Positions 7,295 to 15,651 are shown, numbered from the stretch's first letter. The stretch: DNA of 52,434 bases from an uncultured Eubacteriales bacterium (GCA_905201285.1 CAJKNM010000004.1:1-52434); one strand, 5' to 3'. Made by a program: numbers and translations. Notes: generated by a model not told the origin, from the letters alone.

Positions 7295-8396
7295 CAGAAT
7301 GTTGTTTATTCTGCATAATTTGGTTCAGCCCGCTTCCCGCACTCTTCACAAGAAGAATTAAGGCTCTTGTCACCGCCATAATCGTCGTATCATCAAGGTT
7401 TTTAACGGATTTAAGTGCGAATTTTATATTTGAAAGGCGATTCACATTCAAATCCTTAAGCGTATCCGAACCTCTCTCGCTGATTGCCGCAAATATCGCA
7501 TCCACAAACTTCTCGCGCTGCTCATAATTCATATTTGTAAGCCAATTCTTTAATGTATAATCGAGGAACTTACTTCCGTCATTGACTGTTTCAAGATACA
7601 CAAAGCCGTCACGGCGAACATTCCATGAATAAATGTCATGCTGCATAATTCCTACTCTCTCGCTGTGAACAATGGTATATTTCTCTTTATGACCGAGAAG
7701 CATTCCCACAACCGAAAATTGCGGAACATACGTGCTGACCTTCTCGCTTATCGTCTTATATCCATCATATTCAAGCACGCTGTCAACAAACCCGGGCCCA
7801 TCAAAATTATATACTTTTTTAATTCGCTTCTGTATATCTTCCCCGCAAAACGCCGAAGCATACACTGCAAGGTTTCCGCCCTTTGAGTGACCGACTATAA
7901 TTAAATCCCCCACTCTGTCTGCGGCAATCTTTTCAAGATATTTAACCGCCGAGGTCTGTGCCGGAACAGGACATACAAAGCCCATATTAAAGTCCTCTCT
8001 CCAGCCTGTAACAGTGCTGTCGGTTCCGCGGAACGAAACACATATATCGCCGCTTTCAAGTTCAACGGATACCGCCGAAAACTGTGTCTGGGTTTCAAAG
8101 TCCGACCTTGCCGTAAACTCAAATATGTATGAATTACAAAAACGCTCACTCTTTGAAATTTCTCTCAGGAAGTCAACATCCTCCTTTTGAAGGACAGTGC
8201 TTTCGATATTCGGAAGGGCCAGCATCTCCGCAGCAGCATAAGCAAGCCTGACCGGCTCTGACGGGTTTAATACAATATGTTCAAACGGTAGGTACGAGAG
8301 CCTTGCAAGGATTGCTCCGTCAACCTCGTTAAACATCTTATCATTCAGCGAAATATCTCCCCTCCACAACAAATAATCCAAAATATCAGCATTCAT
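7287..8396 (-). CDS. Mbeg1-like (DUF2974) alpha/beta-hydrolase family protein
   Basis: A 369-residue predicted cytoplasmic lipase-like protein. The N-terminus ILDYLLWRGDISL and the FNEVDGAILARLSYLPFE segment are typical of the Mbeg1/DUF2974 family. The strand DICVSFRGTDSTVTGWREDF is followed by the nucleophile elbow GHSKGGNLAVYA, with serine as expected nucleophile, and VYNFDGPGF supplies the likely aspartate. The C-terminal 100 residues are helical and include DTTIMAVTRALILLVKSAG. No signal peptide is seen. GGAGA lies upstream of the ATG at 8396. Substrate and physiological role are unknown for the family. Confidence 0.8.
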   Translation of the reverse strand: MNADILDYLLWRGDISLNDKMFNEVDGAILARLSYLPFEHIVLNPSEPVRLAYAAAEMLALPNIESTVLQKEDVDFLREISKSERFCNSYIFEFTARSDFETQTQFSAVSVELESGDICVSFRGTDSTVTGWREDFNMGFVCPVPAQTSAVKYLEKIAADRVGDLIIVGHSKGGNLAVYASAFCGEDIQKRIKKVYNFDGPGFVDSVLEYDGYKTISEKVSTYVPQFSVVGMLLGHKEKYTIVHSERVGIMQHDIYSWNVRRDGFVYLETVNDGSKFLDYTLKNWLTNMNYEQREKFVDAIFAAISERGSDTLKDLNVNRLSNIKFALKSVKNLDDTTIMAVTRALILLVKSAGSGLNQIMQNKQHSES

Positions 8397-8443
8397 ATTA
8401 TAAATTTCTCCATTTCACAGCCTTGCATCGGCCAAATTAAAAT

Positions 8444-8467
8444 AAAGGAGCCGCCTAAAGCCCCTTT
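8444..8467 (-). terminator. Likely terminator of the transketolase operon
   Basis: On the minus strand AAAGGGGC (8467-8460) pairs with GCTCCTTT (8451-8444), with a single G-T pair, followed by an AT-rich stretch containing short T-runs. It sits 20 bases after tktB. Confidence 0.5.
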
Positions 8468-8486
8468 ATCTTAATTATATTCATCT

Positions 8487-9434
8487 TTATTTTCTTTTTA
8501 TTACTTCTTTCGCCGCTTCAACTATTGTCTTTGCGTCAAGGCCATACATGGGAAGAAGCTCAGCCGGCTTTCCGCTTCTGCCGAAAACATCTTTTGTTCC
8601 GACTCTCTTCATCGGAACGGGCACAGTCTCACCCAGAACCTCTGCAACAGCCGAACCGAGTCCGCCGTTTATATTGTGTTCCTCAGCGGTAACTATAGCG
8701 CCGGTTTCTTTCGCGGCCTTTACGATAATATCCTTGTCAATCGGCTTGATAGTGGCCATATTTACCACTCTTGCCGAGATTCCCTGCTCTGAAAGAAGCT
8801 TTCTTGCCTCAAGCGCCTCAGGAACCATCAAACCGGTCGCGATCAATGTTACATCCTCGCCGTTTTCGAGTTCGACACCCTTGCCGATTTCAAATTTATA
8901 ATCCTCGCTGAACACCGTCGGAACAGCCAGTCTTCCGAATCTTAAATATACAGGTCCGTCATAATCAATAGCCGCCTTAACCGCAAGCCGCGCCTCAACC
9001 GCGTCAGCAGGGTTTATGATGACCATTCCCGGGATTGTACGCATAAGGCCTAAATCCTCAAGGCACTGATGCGTTGCGCCATCCTCGCCTACCGAAATAC
9101 CGGCATGCGTTGCGCCGATTTTAACATTAAGGTGCGGATAACCGATTGAATTCCTTATCTGCTCAAACGCCCTGCCTGCCGCAAACATAGCAAACGAACT
9201 GGCAAAAACTATTTTTCCGCAGGTTGCCATTCCGGCAGCAACCGACATCATATTTCCCTCTGCTATTCCACAGTTGATAAATCTCTCGGGATATGCCTTT
9301 TTAAAGCTCTCTGTCTTAGTTGATTTTGAAAGGTCAGCATCAAGAACAACAATCTTTTCATCGCCGCCAAATTCCGCAAGGGCCTTTCCATAGGCCTCTC
9401 GTGTCGCCACCTTTTCTCCTATCGGGTACATCAT
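8487..9434 (-). CDS. Transketolase, C-terminal subunit (split transketolase)
   Basis: The pyrimidine-binding and C-terminal half of transketolase, which moves two-carbon ketol units in the non-oxidative pentose phosphate pathway and uses thiamine pyrophosphate. GIAEGNMMSVAAGMATCG holds the catalytic glutamate near residue 60, and SSFAMFAAGRAFEQIRNSI and THQCLEDLGLMRTIPGM are typical. The last 120 residues are the transketolase C-domain (VTAEEHNINGGLGSAVAEVL). At 315 residues the length is normal for the split form. It overlaps the upstream subunit by one base (TAATG), with GGAGGTGA inside the end of that gene, so translation is coupled and stoichiometric. A second ATG follows the first directly. 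Confidence 0.93.
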   Translation of the reverse strand: MMYPIGEKVATREAYGKALAEFGGDEKIVVLDADLSKSTKTESFKKAYPERFINCGIAEGNMMSVAAGMATCGKIVFASSFAMFAAGRAFEQIRNSIGYPHLNVKIGATHAGISVGEDGATHQCLEDLGLMRTIPGMVIINPADAVEARLAVKAAIDYDGPVYLRFGRLAVPTVFSEDYKFEIGKGVELENGEDVTLIATGLMVPEALEARKLLSEQGISARVVNMATIKPIDKDIIVKAAKETGAIVTAEEHNINGGLGSAVAEVLGETVPVPMKRVGTKDVFGRSGKPAELLPMYGLDAKTIVEAAKEVIKRK

Positions 9435-10282
9435 TATGCCTCACCTCCGACTTTCTTAATATACGCATCGAGTTCTTCCATCGCCTGTTCATACTGTTCC
9501 TTTTTAGGAGCAGCGCCATGCCATTCCGCCTTGTTCTCCATAAATGAAACGTCCTTACCCTTTATGCTTTTTGCAAGAATTAAGGTAGGCTTCCCTTTTG
9601 TGGCCTTAGCGTCATTTACGGCGGCCTCGATTTCTTCAAAATTATGCGCATCTATGTGAAGCACATTCCAGTTAAACGCTTCAAACTTTTTATCAAGAGG
9701 AGTCGGATTCATAACATCTCTGACATCACCGTCAATCTGAAGGCCGTTGAAGTCTAAAAACACAGTAAGGTTGTCCAGCTTATAGTGAGCCGCAAACATA
9801 GCCGCCTCCCACACCTGGCCTTCCTCTGATTCGCCGTCGCCCATAACAACGTACACGCGATAATCTTTATTATCAAGCTTCGCACATTCAGCCATTCCGC
9901 AAGCCGCACTTATTCCCTGACCGAGCGAGCCTGTCGACATATCAACGCCTTTCACACCCTTCATATCCGGATGCCCCTGTAAATAGCTGTCTATATGTCT
10001 AAAGGTTTTTATATCCTCCTTCGGAATAAATCCGCGTTCTGCCAGTGCGGCGTACAACGCGGGTGAACAATGCCCCTTCGACAGAACAAATCTGTCACGA
10101 TCCGGATTTTTCGGATTCTTTGGGTCTATGTTCATCTCTTCCATATACAGATATGTAATTATATCCGCCGCGGAAAGCGAACCACCCGGATGCCCTGAAT
10201 TTGCGCTGTATACCGCCTCTATCGCCATTTTTCTGACGTTTGCGGCGTGCAGCTTAAGCTCTTTAACCTTTTCTGCATTCAT
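9434..10282 (-). CDS. Transketolase, N-terminal subunit (split transketolase)
   Basis: The diphosphate-binding half of a two-gene transketolase, forming the active enzyme with the protein encoded at 8487-9434. NSGHPGGSLSAADI near residue 30, FVLSKGHCSPALYA near 68 and the thiamine pyrophosphate motif GDGESEEGQVWEAAMF through LTVFLDFN (about 150-180) are all intact. Length, 282 residues, is usual for the split N-terminal subunit. AGGAGGT lies 10 bases before the ATG, and a promoter is at 10317-10345. No other pentose phosphate genes are next to it. Confidence 0.93.
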   Translation of the reverse strand: MNAEKVKELKLHAANVRKMAIEAVYSANSGHPGGSLSAADIITYLYMEEMNIDPKNPKNPDRDRFVLSKGHCSPALYAALAERGFIPKEDIKTFRHIDSYLQGHPDMKGVKGVDMSTGSLGQGISAACGMAECAKLDNKDYRVYVVMGDGESEEGQVWEAAMFAAHYKLDNLTVFLDFNGLQIDGDVRDVMNPTPLDKKFEAFNWNVLHIDAHNFEEIEAAVNDAKATKGKPTLILAKSIKGKDVSFMENKAEWHGAAPKKEQYEQAMEELDAYIKKVGGEA

Positions 10283-10316
10283 CTTTGAATGTACCTCCTA
10301 TTATATTTCTGTCTTA

Positions 10317-10345
10317 ATTATATTCCTTTAAATCTTGCTTGTAAA
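10317..10345 (-). promoter_or_regulatory. Sigma-A promoter for the transketolase operon
   Basis: On the minus strand TTTACA (10345-10340), 17 bases, TATAAT (10322-10317), about 35 bases before the start codon. Confidence 0.6.
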
Positions 10346-10403
10346 TACTGATAATCAACGTATAGATTAAGAAAATCAATGATTTCTCAAGCAACAGTGT
10401 AAA

Positions 10404-11258
10404 CTATATATTTTTAGTTTCAAAGCCTTTTCCCATTATTTCTTTTGCATCTGTCACTATTACAAATGAATCCGGATCAACCGAATTAATAATAAGCTTA
10501 AGCCGCGGAAGTTCCCTTTTTCTGATTACGCAGAGAAGCATCCGTCCTTTTCTTCCCGAATACATCGAATGTGATTCAAGTGCAGTAACTCCGCGCTTCA
10601 TTTCTCCGTATATTCTCTCGGTTATTTCGCTCGTTTTGGGCGAAATAATAAATACCAGCCGTGCAAATTTAAGTCCCTCTAAAACAGTATCGGTCACATA
10701 ACTGCTTATAAACAACGCTGCCGCCGAATACATAACCGTCTCCCAGCTTTCAAGCAATATTCCCGCAAGAAGTATTATCACGCCGTCTATCACCGCAAAC
10801 AGAGTCCCCACTGACAGGTTCGGGTTAAACTTTCTGATAATCATTACCGCTATATCGGTTCCGCCGGTAGTACCGCCGCCGATTAAAACAACCGCTATTC
10901 CGACTCCCATAACCGCTCCGCCAAAGACGCAAGCCAAAAGCGCATCGGAAATCGGGATATGAATCCTTGACATAAGTTCTGTTGCCGCCGACAGTGCAAA
11001 CATTCCGTAAAACGAACGCAAAAGAAATCTCTTGTCAAAATAGATAACCGCCGCGGCAAAAATAGGAATATTTATCACCGCAATAAGCAGTGAAACACGT
11101 ATTCCTGTGATATAATGCGCCACTGCCGCCAGCCCGCTGACTCCTCCGGGTGCAATCTTGAACGGAACGAGAAAAACCGATAACGCACAGCCAATAAGAG
11201 CCGCACCGATTGATATTTGTATAAGTGGTGAATAAAACCGATTTTTTATTCTGTACAT
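10404..11258 (-). CDS. YitT family membrane protein (DUF161-DUF2179)
   Basis: A 284-residue integral membrane protein of unknown biochemical role. Five or six hydrophobic helices fill residues about 10-200, with the family signature FLVPFKIAPGGVSGLAAVAH in the first and second and VLIGGGTTGGTDIAVMIIRK in the middle. The cytoplasmic C-terminal 80 residues are the DUF2179 domain (RGVTALESHSMYSGRKGRML, then VDPDSFVIVTDAKEIMGKGF), which has a ligand-binding fold. GGAGACGGAT precedes the ATG. It follows mrnC by 42 bases on the same strand, so it may be read from the cysE operon. Confidence 0.88.
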   Translation of the reverse strand: MYRIKNRFYSPLIQISIGAALIGCALSVFLVPFKIAPGGVSGLAAVAHYITGIRVSLLIAVINIPIFAAAVIYFDKRFLLRSFYGMFALSAATELMSRIHIPISDALLACVFGGAVMGVGIAVVLIGGGTTGGTDIAVMIIRKFNPNLSVGTLFAVIDGVIILLAGILLESWETVMYSAAALFISSYVTDTVLEGLKFARLVFIISPKTSEITERIYGEMKRGVTALESHSMYSGRKGRMLLCVIRKRELPRLKLIINSVDPDSFVIVTDAKEIMGKGFETKNI

Positions 11259-11300
11259 ATCCGTCTCCTGTAAGTTTAAGTCATATGTACAAAAAAATCA

Positions 11301-11714
11301 TCAAAACAAGTGCGCCATCAGTTCCGAAATACGCTTTGTGTCGCCCTTTATGTAAAGGTAACCGATTAAAGCCTCCACCCCGGTGGCAATCTTATAGTCA
11401 ATAACATCCGCATTTTTAGGCGGATGCGACTTTGCATTTCTTCCGCGTTTAAACGCGGAAAGCTCTTCCTCTGTCAGTATGCCCTCAATTCTGTGATAAA
11501 ATTCAGCCTGTGCCGAAGCACATACAAATTTTGTTGCCATCTTATGAAGGTCATTGACCTTGTGATTTCCGTCAACCGTAAGGTGACTTCTTACATACAA
11601 TTCATAAACACAATCGCCGAGATAGGCAAGAGTCAGAGCCGAATATATATTAGGCTCGTTGCCACCGCCGGCTGCCGCGGCAACAGTTCTTTCAATGTTT
11701 TCGATATTACTCAT
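11301..11714 (-). CDS. mrnC: Mini-ribonuclease III
   Basis: A 137-residue RNase III domain without a double-stranded RNA binding domain; in Firmicutes it matures 23S rRNA ends. The catalytic helix LAYLGDCVYELYVRSHL near residue 28 is intact, as are KGRNAKSHPPKNADVIDYKIATGVEALIGYLY (in two adjacent motifs) near residues 90-120. It lies 12 bases after cysS, the usual cysS-mrnC order in Firmicutes. The ribosome-binding site is weak (GCGGGTG), in line with translational coupling. Confidence 0.92.
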   Translation of the reverse strand: MSNIENIERTVAAAAGGGNEPNIYSALTLAYLGDCVYELYVRSHLTVDGNHKVNDLHKMATKFVCASAQAEFYHRIEGILTEEELSAFKRGRNAKSHPPKNADVIDYKIATGVEALIGYLYIKGDTKRISELMAHLF

Positions 11715-11726
11715 ACAAGCACCCGC

Positions 11727-13136
11727 TTACGCCTTGATAAGCTGCTGCCCATGAGGCGTGTCCTTAACAATATAACCCATTTCTTTAAGCTTATCACGAA
11801 GTTCATCAGACTTAGCCCAATCCTTAGCCGCACGAGCCTCAGCGCGTTCAGCAGCTATTTTTTGAACATCGCCGTCTGTGCCTTCTTTCTTCTTTCCGAG
11901 AAGGCCGAGGACATCACCGAGTTCGCGTATTGCCGCGGAGCACTTTCTGCATACCTCTGCGGACGGGTTTTGAGTTATTATCTTATTGACGTCGGCAACC
12001 AACTCAAATATAGCCGAAATTGCGTCAGCCGTGTTAATATCATCATCCATCGCAGCTATGAACCTCTGTTTATGCCCTTCCAGACCGTCAAGAACCTCCT
12101 GCTCTGCCGCGTTCGCAGCCCTGTCCTCTGCTGATTTTTCAAGAAAATCGAGTGTTTCAAGACAGGTATATATTCTTCCGAGCGCCGACTTTGCGGATTC
12201 CATCAAATCCTTGCTGAAGTTAATCGGACTGCGATAATGCGCCGAGAGCATAAAGAAACGGATAACTTCATAATCAAATTCCTTTGCAACATCACGAACG
12301 GTAAAGAAGTTACCGAGTGATTTAGACATCTTTCTGTTGTCAACGTTTATATAGCCGTTATGAAGCCAATAGTTTGCAAAGCAGCAGCCGTTTGCCGCTT
12401 CGCTCTGTGCAATTTCATTCTCGTGATGAGGGAAGATTAAATCCTGACCGCCGCTGTGAATATCAATCGTTTTCGCAAGGTACTTATTTGCCATTGCACT
12501 GCACTCGATATGCCAGCCCGGTCTGCCCATTCCCCACGGACTCTCCCACGCGGGTTCACCGGGTTTTTGCTTTTTCCATAAAGCAAAGTCCATCGGGTCT
12601 TCTTTGTCCTCGTTTATATCAATTCTCGCCCCGCTCTCTAAATCCTCAAGAGGCTGGTGCGAAAGCTTTCCGTAATCCTTAAAATTTCTTGTTCGATAGT
12701 ACACGTTTCCGTCAACGTTATAGGCATAGCCTTTTTTCTCAAGTGTGGATACAAGTTCAATAATAGCGTCTATATTTTCCGTTGCACGCGGGTGAACGGT
12801 CGCTTTTTTTATTCCCAACCCCTGTGCATCGGTGAAATACTCTGAGATGTATTCGTCAGCAAGCTCTTTTACCGTTATGCCAAGCTCGTTTGCCTTGTTT
12901 ATCATCTTGTCATCAACATCAGTGAAGTTCTGAACAAATTCAACCTTATAGCCCTTATATTCGAGGTATCTTCTCAAGGTGTCAAAAATAATAAACGGGC
13001 GTGCGTTTCCTATATGAAAAAAGTTATATACAGTAGGTCCGCACGAATACATTTTCACCTCGCCCTTTTTTATAGGAACAAATTCCTGCTTACTTCGTGT
13101 AAGTGTGTTATACAAATAAAGCTTGGTATCAATCAT
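11727..13136 (-). CDS. cysS: Cysteine-tRNA ligase
   Basis: Charges tRNA-Cys in the cytoplasm. At 469 residues the length is normal. CGPTVYNFFHIGNARPFI near residue 30 carries the HIGH-type motif and the first zinc cysteine; GWHIECSAMA near 205 and HHENEIAQSEA near 235 supply the other zinc ligands; KMSKSLGNFF near 268 is the KMSKS loop. The C-terminal 100 residues are the helical DALR-type domain ending KEMGYIVKDTPHGQQL. The start overlaps the end of cysE by 8 bases, so the two are translationally coupled. I looked for a T-box leader upstream of the operon and did not find one. Confidence 0.95.
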   Translation of the reverse strand: MIDTKLYLYNTLTRSKQEFVPIKKGEVKMYSCGPTVYNFFHIGNARPFIIFDTLRRYLEYKGYKVEFVQNFTDVDDKMINKANELGITVKELADEYISEYFTDAQGLGIKKATVHPRATENIDAIIELVSTLEKKGYAYNVDGNVYYRTRNFKDYGKLSHQPLEDLESGARIDINEDKEDPMDFALWKKQKPGEPAWESPWGMGRPGWHIECSAMANKYLAKTIDIHSGGQDLIFPHHENEIAQSEAANGCCFANYWLHNGYINVDNRKMSKSLGNFFTVRDVAKEFDYEVIRFFMLSAHYRSPINFSKDLMESAKSALGRIYTCLETLDFLEKSAEDRAANAAEQEVLDGLEGHKQRFIAAMDDDINTADAISAIFELVADVNKIITQNPSAEVCRKCSAAIRELGDVLGLLGKKKEGTDGDVQKIAAERAEARAAKDWAKSDELRDKLKEMGYIVKDTPHGQQLIKA

Positions 13137-13800
13137 TTTCTATCTCCTCCAATTTTTTCTTAAGCCTTTCAATCTCGCCCCTGATGCTGCATATATCCAT
13201 CGAGATTGGATCGGGTATGTGAATCTGGTCAAGATCAGCAACCGGTTTAAGCACCGGTGATGCCGAAGCGACTCTCTTATTTTCAAGCCAGACAATGTGC
13301 GCCGGAACACCAACACACGTGCTGTTTGGCGGTATCTCGCTTAATACGACCGCGTTTGCGGCAATCTTACTGTTATCACCGACCGTAAACGGACCGAGGA
13401 CCTTTGCCCCACAGCCGATAGTAACGTTATTTCCTATCGTCGGATGACGCTTTCCCTTATCCTTACCGGTTCCTCCTAAGGTAACCCCTTGATAAATCGT
13501 ACAATTATCACCGACAACAGCCGTCTCGCCGATAACCACGCCCATTCCGTGATCGATAAAAACACCCTTGCCTATCTGTGCCGAAGGATGAATTTCGATT
13601 CCGGTTCTGCGCCGTGTGCGCTTTGAAATCCAATCCGCTATAAAGTGATGCCCCCTTTTATCAAGAGTATGCGCAATCCGATAATTTATTATTGCCCTAA
13701 CGCCGGGGTACAAAAGCAAGACCTGCGCCTTTGACCTTGCGGCGGGGTCACGTTCAAAAACAATATTAACTTCATCTTTTATAACCTTAAAAAAATTCAT
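13129..13800 (-). CDS. cysE: Serine O-acetyltransferase
   Basis: Makes O-acetylserine from serine and acetyl-CoA, the first committed step to cysteine. The 223 residues begin with a helical domain (ARSKAQVLLLYPGVRAIINY) followed by the left-handed beta-helix of hexapeptide repeats (IGKGVFIDHGMGVVIGETAV, GVTLGGTGKDKGKRHPTIGN, VTIGCGAKVLGPFTVG). The catalytic histidines are in FIDHGMG and KRHPT. AAAGGAG lies upstream of the ATG. It is first in a cysE-cysS-mrnC operon, linking cysteine supply with its tRNA charging, a common Firmicutes order. Confidence 0.93.
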   Translation of the reverse strand: MNFFKVIKDEVNIVFERDPAARSKAQVLLLYPGVRAIINYRIAHTLDKRGHHFIADWISKRTRRRTGIEIHPSAQIGKGVFIDHGMGVVIGETAVVGDNCTIYQGVTLGGTGKDKGKRHPTIGNNVTIGCGAKVLGPFTVGDNSKIAANAVVLSEIPPNSTCVGVPAHIVWLENKRVASASPVLKPVADLDQIHIPDPISMDICSIRGEIERLKKKLEEIEND

Positions 13801-13843
13801 ATATCTGCTCCTTTAAGCCAAAGCCTTTAGGTCATATAGTATT

Positions 13844-13872
13844 AGTATAACTCATTTTTGACATTTAGTAAA
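13844..13872 (-). promoter_or_regulatory. Promoter for cysE-cysS-mrnC
   Basis: On the minus strand TTTACT (13872-13867), 17 bases, TATACT (13849-13844), about 44 bases before cysE. The short leader leaves no room for a riboswitch or T-box. Confidence 0.5.
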
Positions 13873-13890
13873 GAGTTAATTTAAAATTTT

Positions 13891-14002
13891 TTGACATATT
13901 TTTGCCAAATTCTAAAATTTGTCGTATGCACGCTATTTTTTTAATTTTTTACTTGATTTTTTATCAAAAATGTCATACAATAAAGTATATACCATATATA
14001 AT
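13891..14002 (+). promoter_or_regulatory. Candidate promoters for the lipoprotein leader
   Basis: Two candidates exist. TTGACA (13891-13896), 16 bases, TAAAAT (13913-13918) has the better -35. TATAAT at 13997-14002 has a better -10 but a poor -35, and would start transcription near 14010, directly before the structured leader. Confidence 0.45.
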
Positions 14003-14009
14003 TATACGC

Positions 14010-14206
14010 TATAGTTTCTCAAAAGGTGATAACGTGAAAGAAATCTTCACGTTATCACCTGGCGGATTAAACCGCTCGCGCGAAATTTTCCTCACTTTGT
14101 TCGGGACACACACGAGCGCAATAATCTCTTATTGTTTCCTACCCTGCGAATAAGAGAAATTTGTTACTGTTTGTGCCGATGCAGGGCGGCAGATAAGGAG
14201 ATTACT
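14010..14206 (+). ncRNA. Structured 5' leader with possible pseudoknot (riboswitch-like, family unassigned)
   Basis: The 200 bases before the lipoprotein gene hold ordered inverted repeats. The first is a perfect 15-bp stem (14024-14038 with 14046-14060, loop AGAAATC). Then GCGG/CCGC (14062-14065 with 14072-14075) competes with CGCTCG/CGAGCG (14073-14078 with 14113-14118). Next is a 9-bp stem TCTCTTATT/AATAAGAGA (14125-14133 with 14149-14157). Its loop contains CCCTGC (14142-14147), complementary to GCAGGG at 14181-14186, 8 bases before the AAGGAG of the next gene. That is a pseudoknot next to a ribosome-binding site, a common layout for translational riboswitches. I do not recognise the family. 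Confidence 0.45.
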
Positions 14207-14671
14207 ATGAAAAATATAAAAAAGTTTTTTACAATTCTTTTGTGTCTGACGTTTATTCTGACTGCCGCTTCCTGCGGAAAGAAAAAAGACAATTCAAATA
14301 CCGATGCGTCAATCAGCAATATTCCTACGGCCTCAGCTGATGATAATCAGTCACAGGAAAATTCAGAACAGAATAATGCCGATACTGATAATTCCACATC
14401 CGACGAATCGGAAGCGGGAGACAAAAGCTCTTCATCAGGCAAACAAAATAATACACAAAACCGACAGGAATCAGCGAACAAGGATCGGACTCCTCAGACA
14501 GACAATGCTGAGATTGAAAGCAATATCCGTGACGCTCAGGAACTGATTAATGACGGAAACATTGATGATGCAAAAGCGCTTATACGAGTTTTAAGAAGCA
14601 GAAATTTAACCGAGTCTCAGGAAAAACGAGTTGACAAACTCGAGTCACAGCTCATTTCCATCAGCGATTAA
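14207..14671 (+). CDS. Small surface lipoprotein with Ser/Asn/Asp-rich linker
   Basis: A 154-residue predicted lipoprotein of unknown function. Residues 1-24 are a lipoprotein signal peptide with the lipobox LTAASC, so the mature protein starts at the cysteine and is anchored outside the membrane. A hydrophilic, disordered linker rich in Ser, Asn, Asp and Gln follows (about 25-105). The C-terminal 45 residues form two amphipathic helices (IRDAQELINDGNIDDAKALI, LTESQEKRVDKLESQL) that look like a single TPR-like or coiled-coil unit. AAGGAG lies 6 bases before the ATG at 14207. It precedes the GHKL gene by 95 bases, so the two may act together. Confidence 0.8.
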   Translation: MKNIKKFFTILLCLTFILTAASCGKKKDNSNTDASISNIPTASADDNQSQENSEQNNADTDNSTSDESEAGDKSSSSGKQNNTQNRQESANKDRTPQTDNAEIESNIRDAQELINDGNIDDAKALIRVLRSRNLTESQEKRVDKLESQLISISD

Positions 14672-14732
14672 AAAACTGTCTTCCGCAGGACAATCATAGA
14701 ATATCACAATATTTCAGCTATACAATTTTAAG

Positions 14733-14766
14733 AAAGGAGTTTCGGCTTTATCGAAGCCGGAAATAT
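14733..14766 (+). promoter_or_regulatory. Ribosome-binding site separated from its start codon by a hairpin
   Basis: AAAGGAG (14733-14739) is followed by hairpin CGGCTT-TATCG-AAGCCG (14743-14759), then seven bases and the ATG at 14767. The linear gap from GGAG to ATG is 27 bases, too long for normal initiation. Folding the hairpin would reduce it to about 10. Confidence 0.5.
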
Positions 14767-15651
14767 ATGTACACAAAAATGAGTTCTGATTTTAATTCAT
14801 ATTTAAGTAATTCATCAAAAGAAACTTCATCCGATACAAAAACAAATCCGGTTGAATATATGCGTTGGTCTATAGACAAAATGATTTCCAAAACCGCACC
14901 AATGTTACAGGCACTTATGTATTCCACCAATCTTGATCCAGACGAACTTGAATGTGTATACAAAACATATCTCTACGAACAGAAAATGATGTCCTTTGTG
15001 CATAATATATCTATTTTATACAATGACATTCCTGGAGGAGATGCTATAGCCGTAAACATCGCAAATTATGATGTCGGTCATTTTCTCACCTCGCTGACAA
15101 AACAAACTCTCAGAATTTTCGACAATTCGGGTATAGAAATTTTTGTTAAATGCAGTAAAAACTGTAGATATGCCTCATTTGACTTAAAATTGCTCGGGTT
15201 TATAATGTATAATATTATCTCAAATGCAATCATTCATAATAATCGAAAAGAAAAGGTTATCGAAATTAACGCCAAAACCGAGTCAGAACGTGTATCCGGT
15301 AAAAATCAAAAATACCTTAAAATTTCCGTTAAGGATAACGGCCCGGGAATTAATGCAGCCAAACGAAAAACTCTTTTTGTAATGGATAATACTATGCTTC
15401 AATATGATATGATTGAGAAAACAGGAGGGTTTATGAAAAGCGTATTTGGGCTTAAGGCATCATATAAAGCTGCAAGAAGGATGGACGGATATATAGAATA
15501 TCTTCCCGGCAAGGGTGCTGAATTCGTAATATCTATCCCTCAGAAGGACGAAGTATGTGGGTTTTATGAATCACAGGTTGCCGAACCTCAGATGCACGAG
15601 TTGTTTCCTATATATGCCAGTGCTCTTTTAAAACTAAAATACAATGAATAA
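14767..15651 (+). CDS. Soluble GHKL-type ATPase (HATPase_c, histidine kinase-like)
   Basis: A 294-residue protein with a histidine-kinase-type ATP-binding domain. The N-box NIISNAIIHN is at about 149-158, the G1 box DNGPGI at 190-195, and a G2-like GKGAEFVISIP at 248-258, all intact. The first 140 residues are mostly helical, with no membrane segment, no PAS or receiver domain and no clear HisKA box; SFVHNIS near residue 76 is a poor match. It may be a kinase that docks to another sensor, or a GHKL protein with a different role such as sigma-factor control. No response regulator adjoins it. The start at 14767 is the first ATG in frame; another ATG lies 12 bases on. Confidence 0.75.
   Translation: MYTKMSSDFNSYLSNSSKETSSDTKTNPVEYMRWSIDKMISKTAPMLQALMYSTNLDPDELECVYKTYLYEQKMMSFVHNISILYNDIPGGDAIAVNIANYDVGHFLTSLTKQTLRIFDNSGIEIFVKCSKNCRYASFDLKLLGFIMYNIISNAIIHNNRKEKVIEINAKTESERVSGKNQKYLKISVKDNGPGINAAKRKTLFVMDNTMLQYDMIEKTGGFMKSVFGLKASYKAARRMDGYIEYLPGKGAEFVISIPQKDEVCGFYESQVAEPQMHELFPIYASALLKLKYNE

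Noticed and set aside
13902..14153. 83-codon plus-strand frame before the lipoprotein gene
   Set aside because: It spans the promoter and the 15-bp inverted repeat, lacks a ribosome-binding site and has no protein-like pattern.
13801..14206. T-box leader for cysE-cysS
   Set aside because: The cysE promoter at 13844 leaves too short a leader, and no AGGGTGGNACCGCG-type antiterminator motif was seen on the minus strand.
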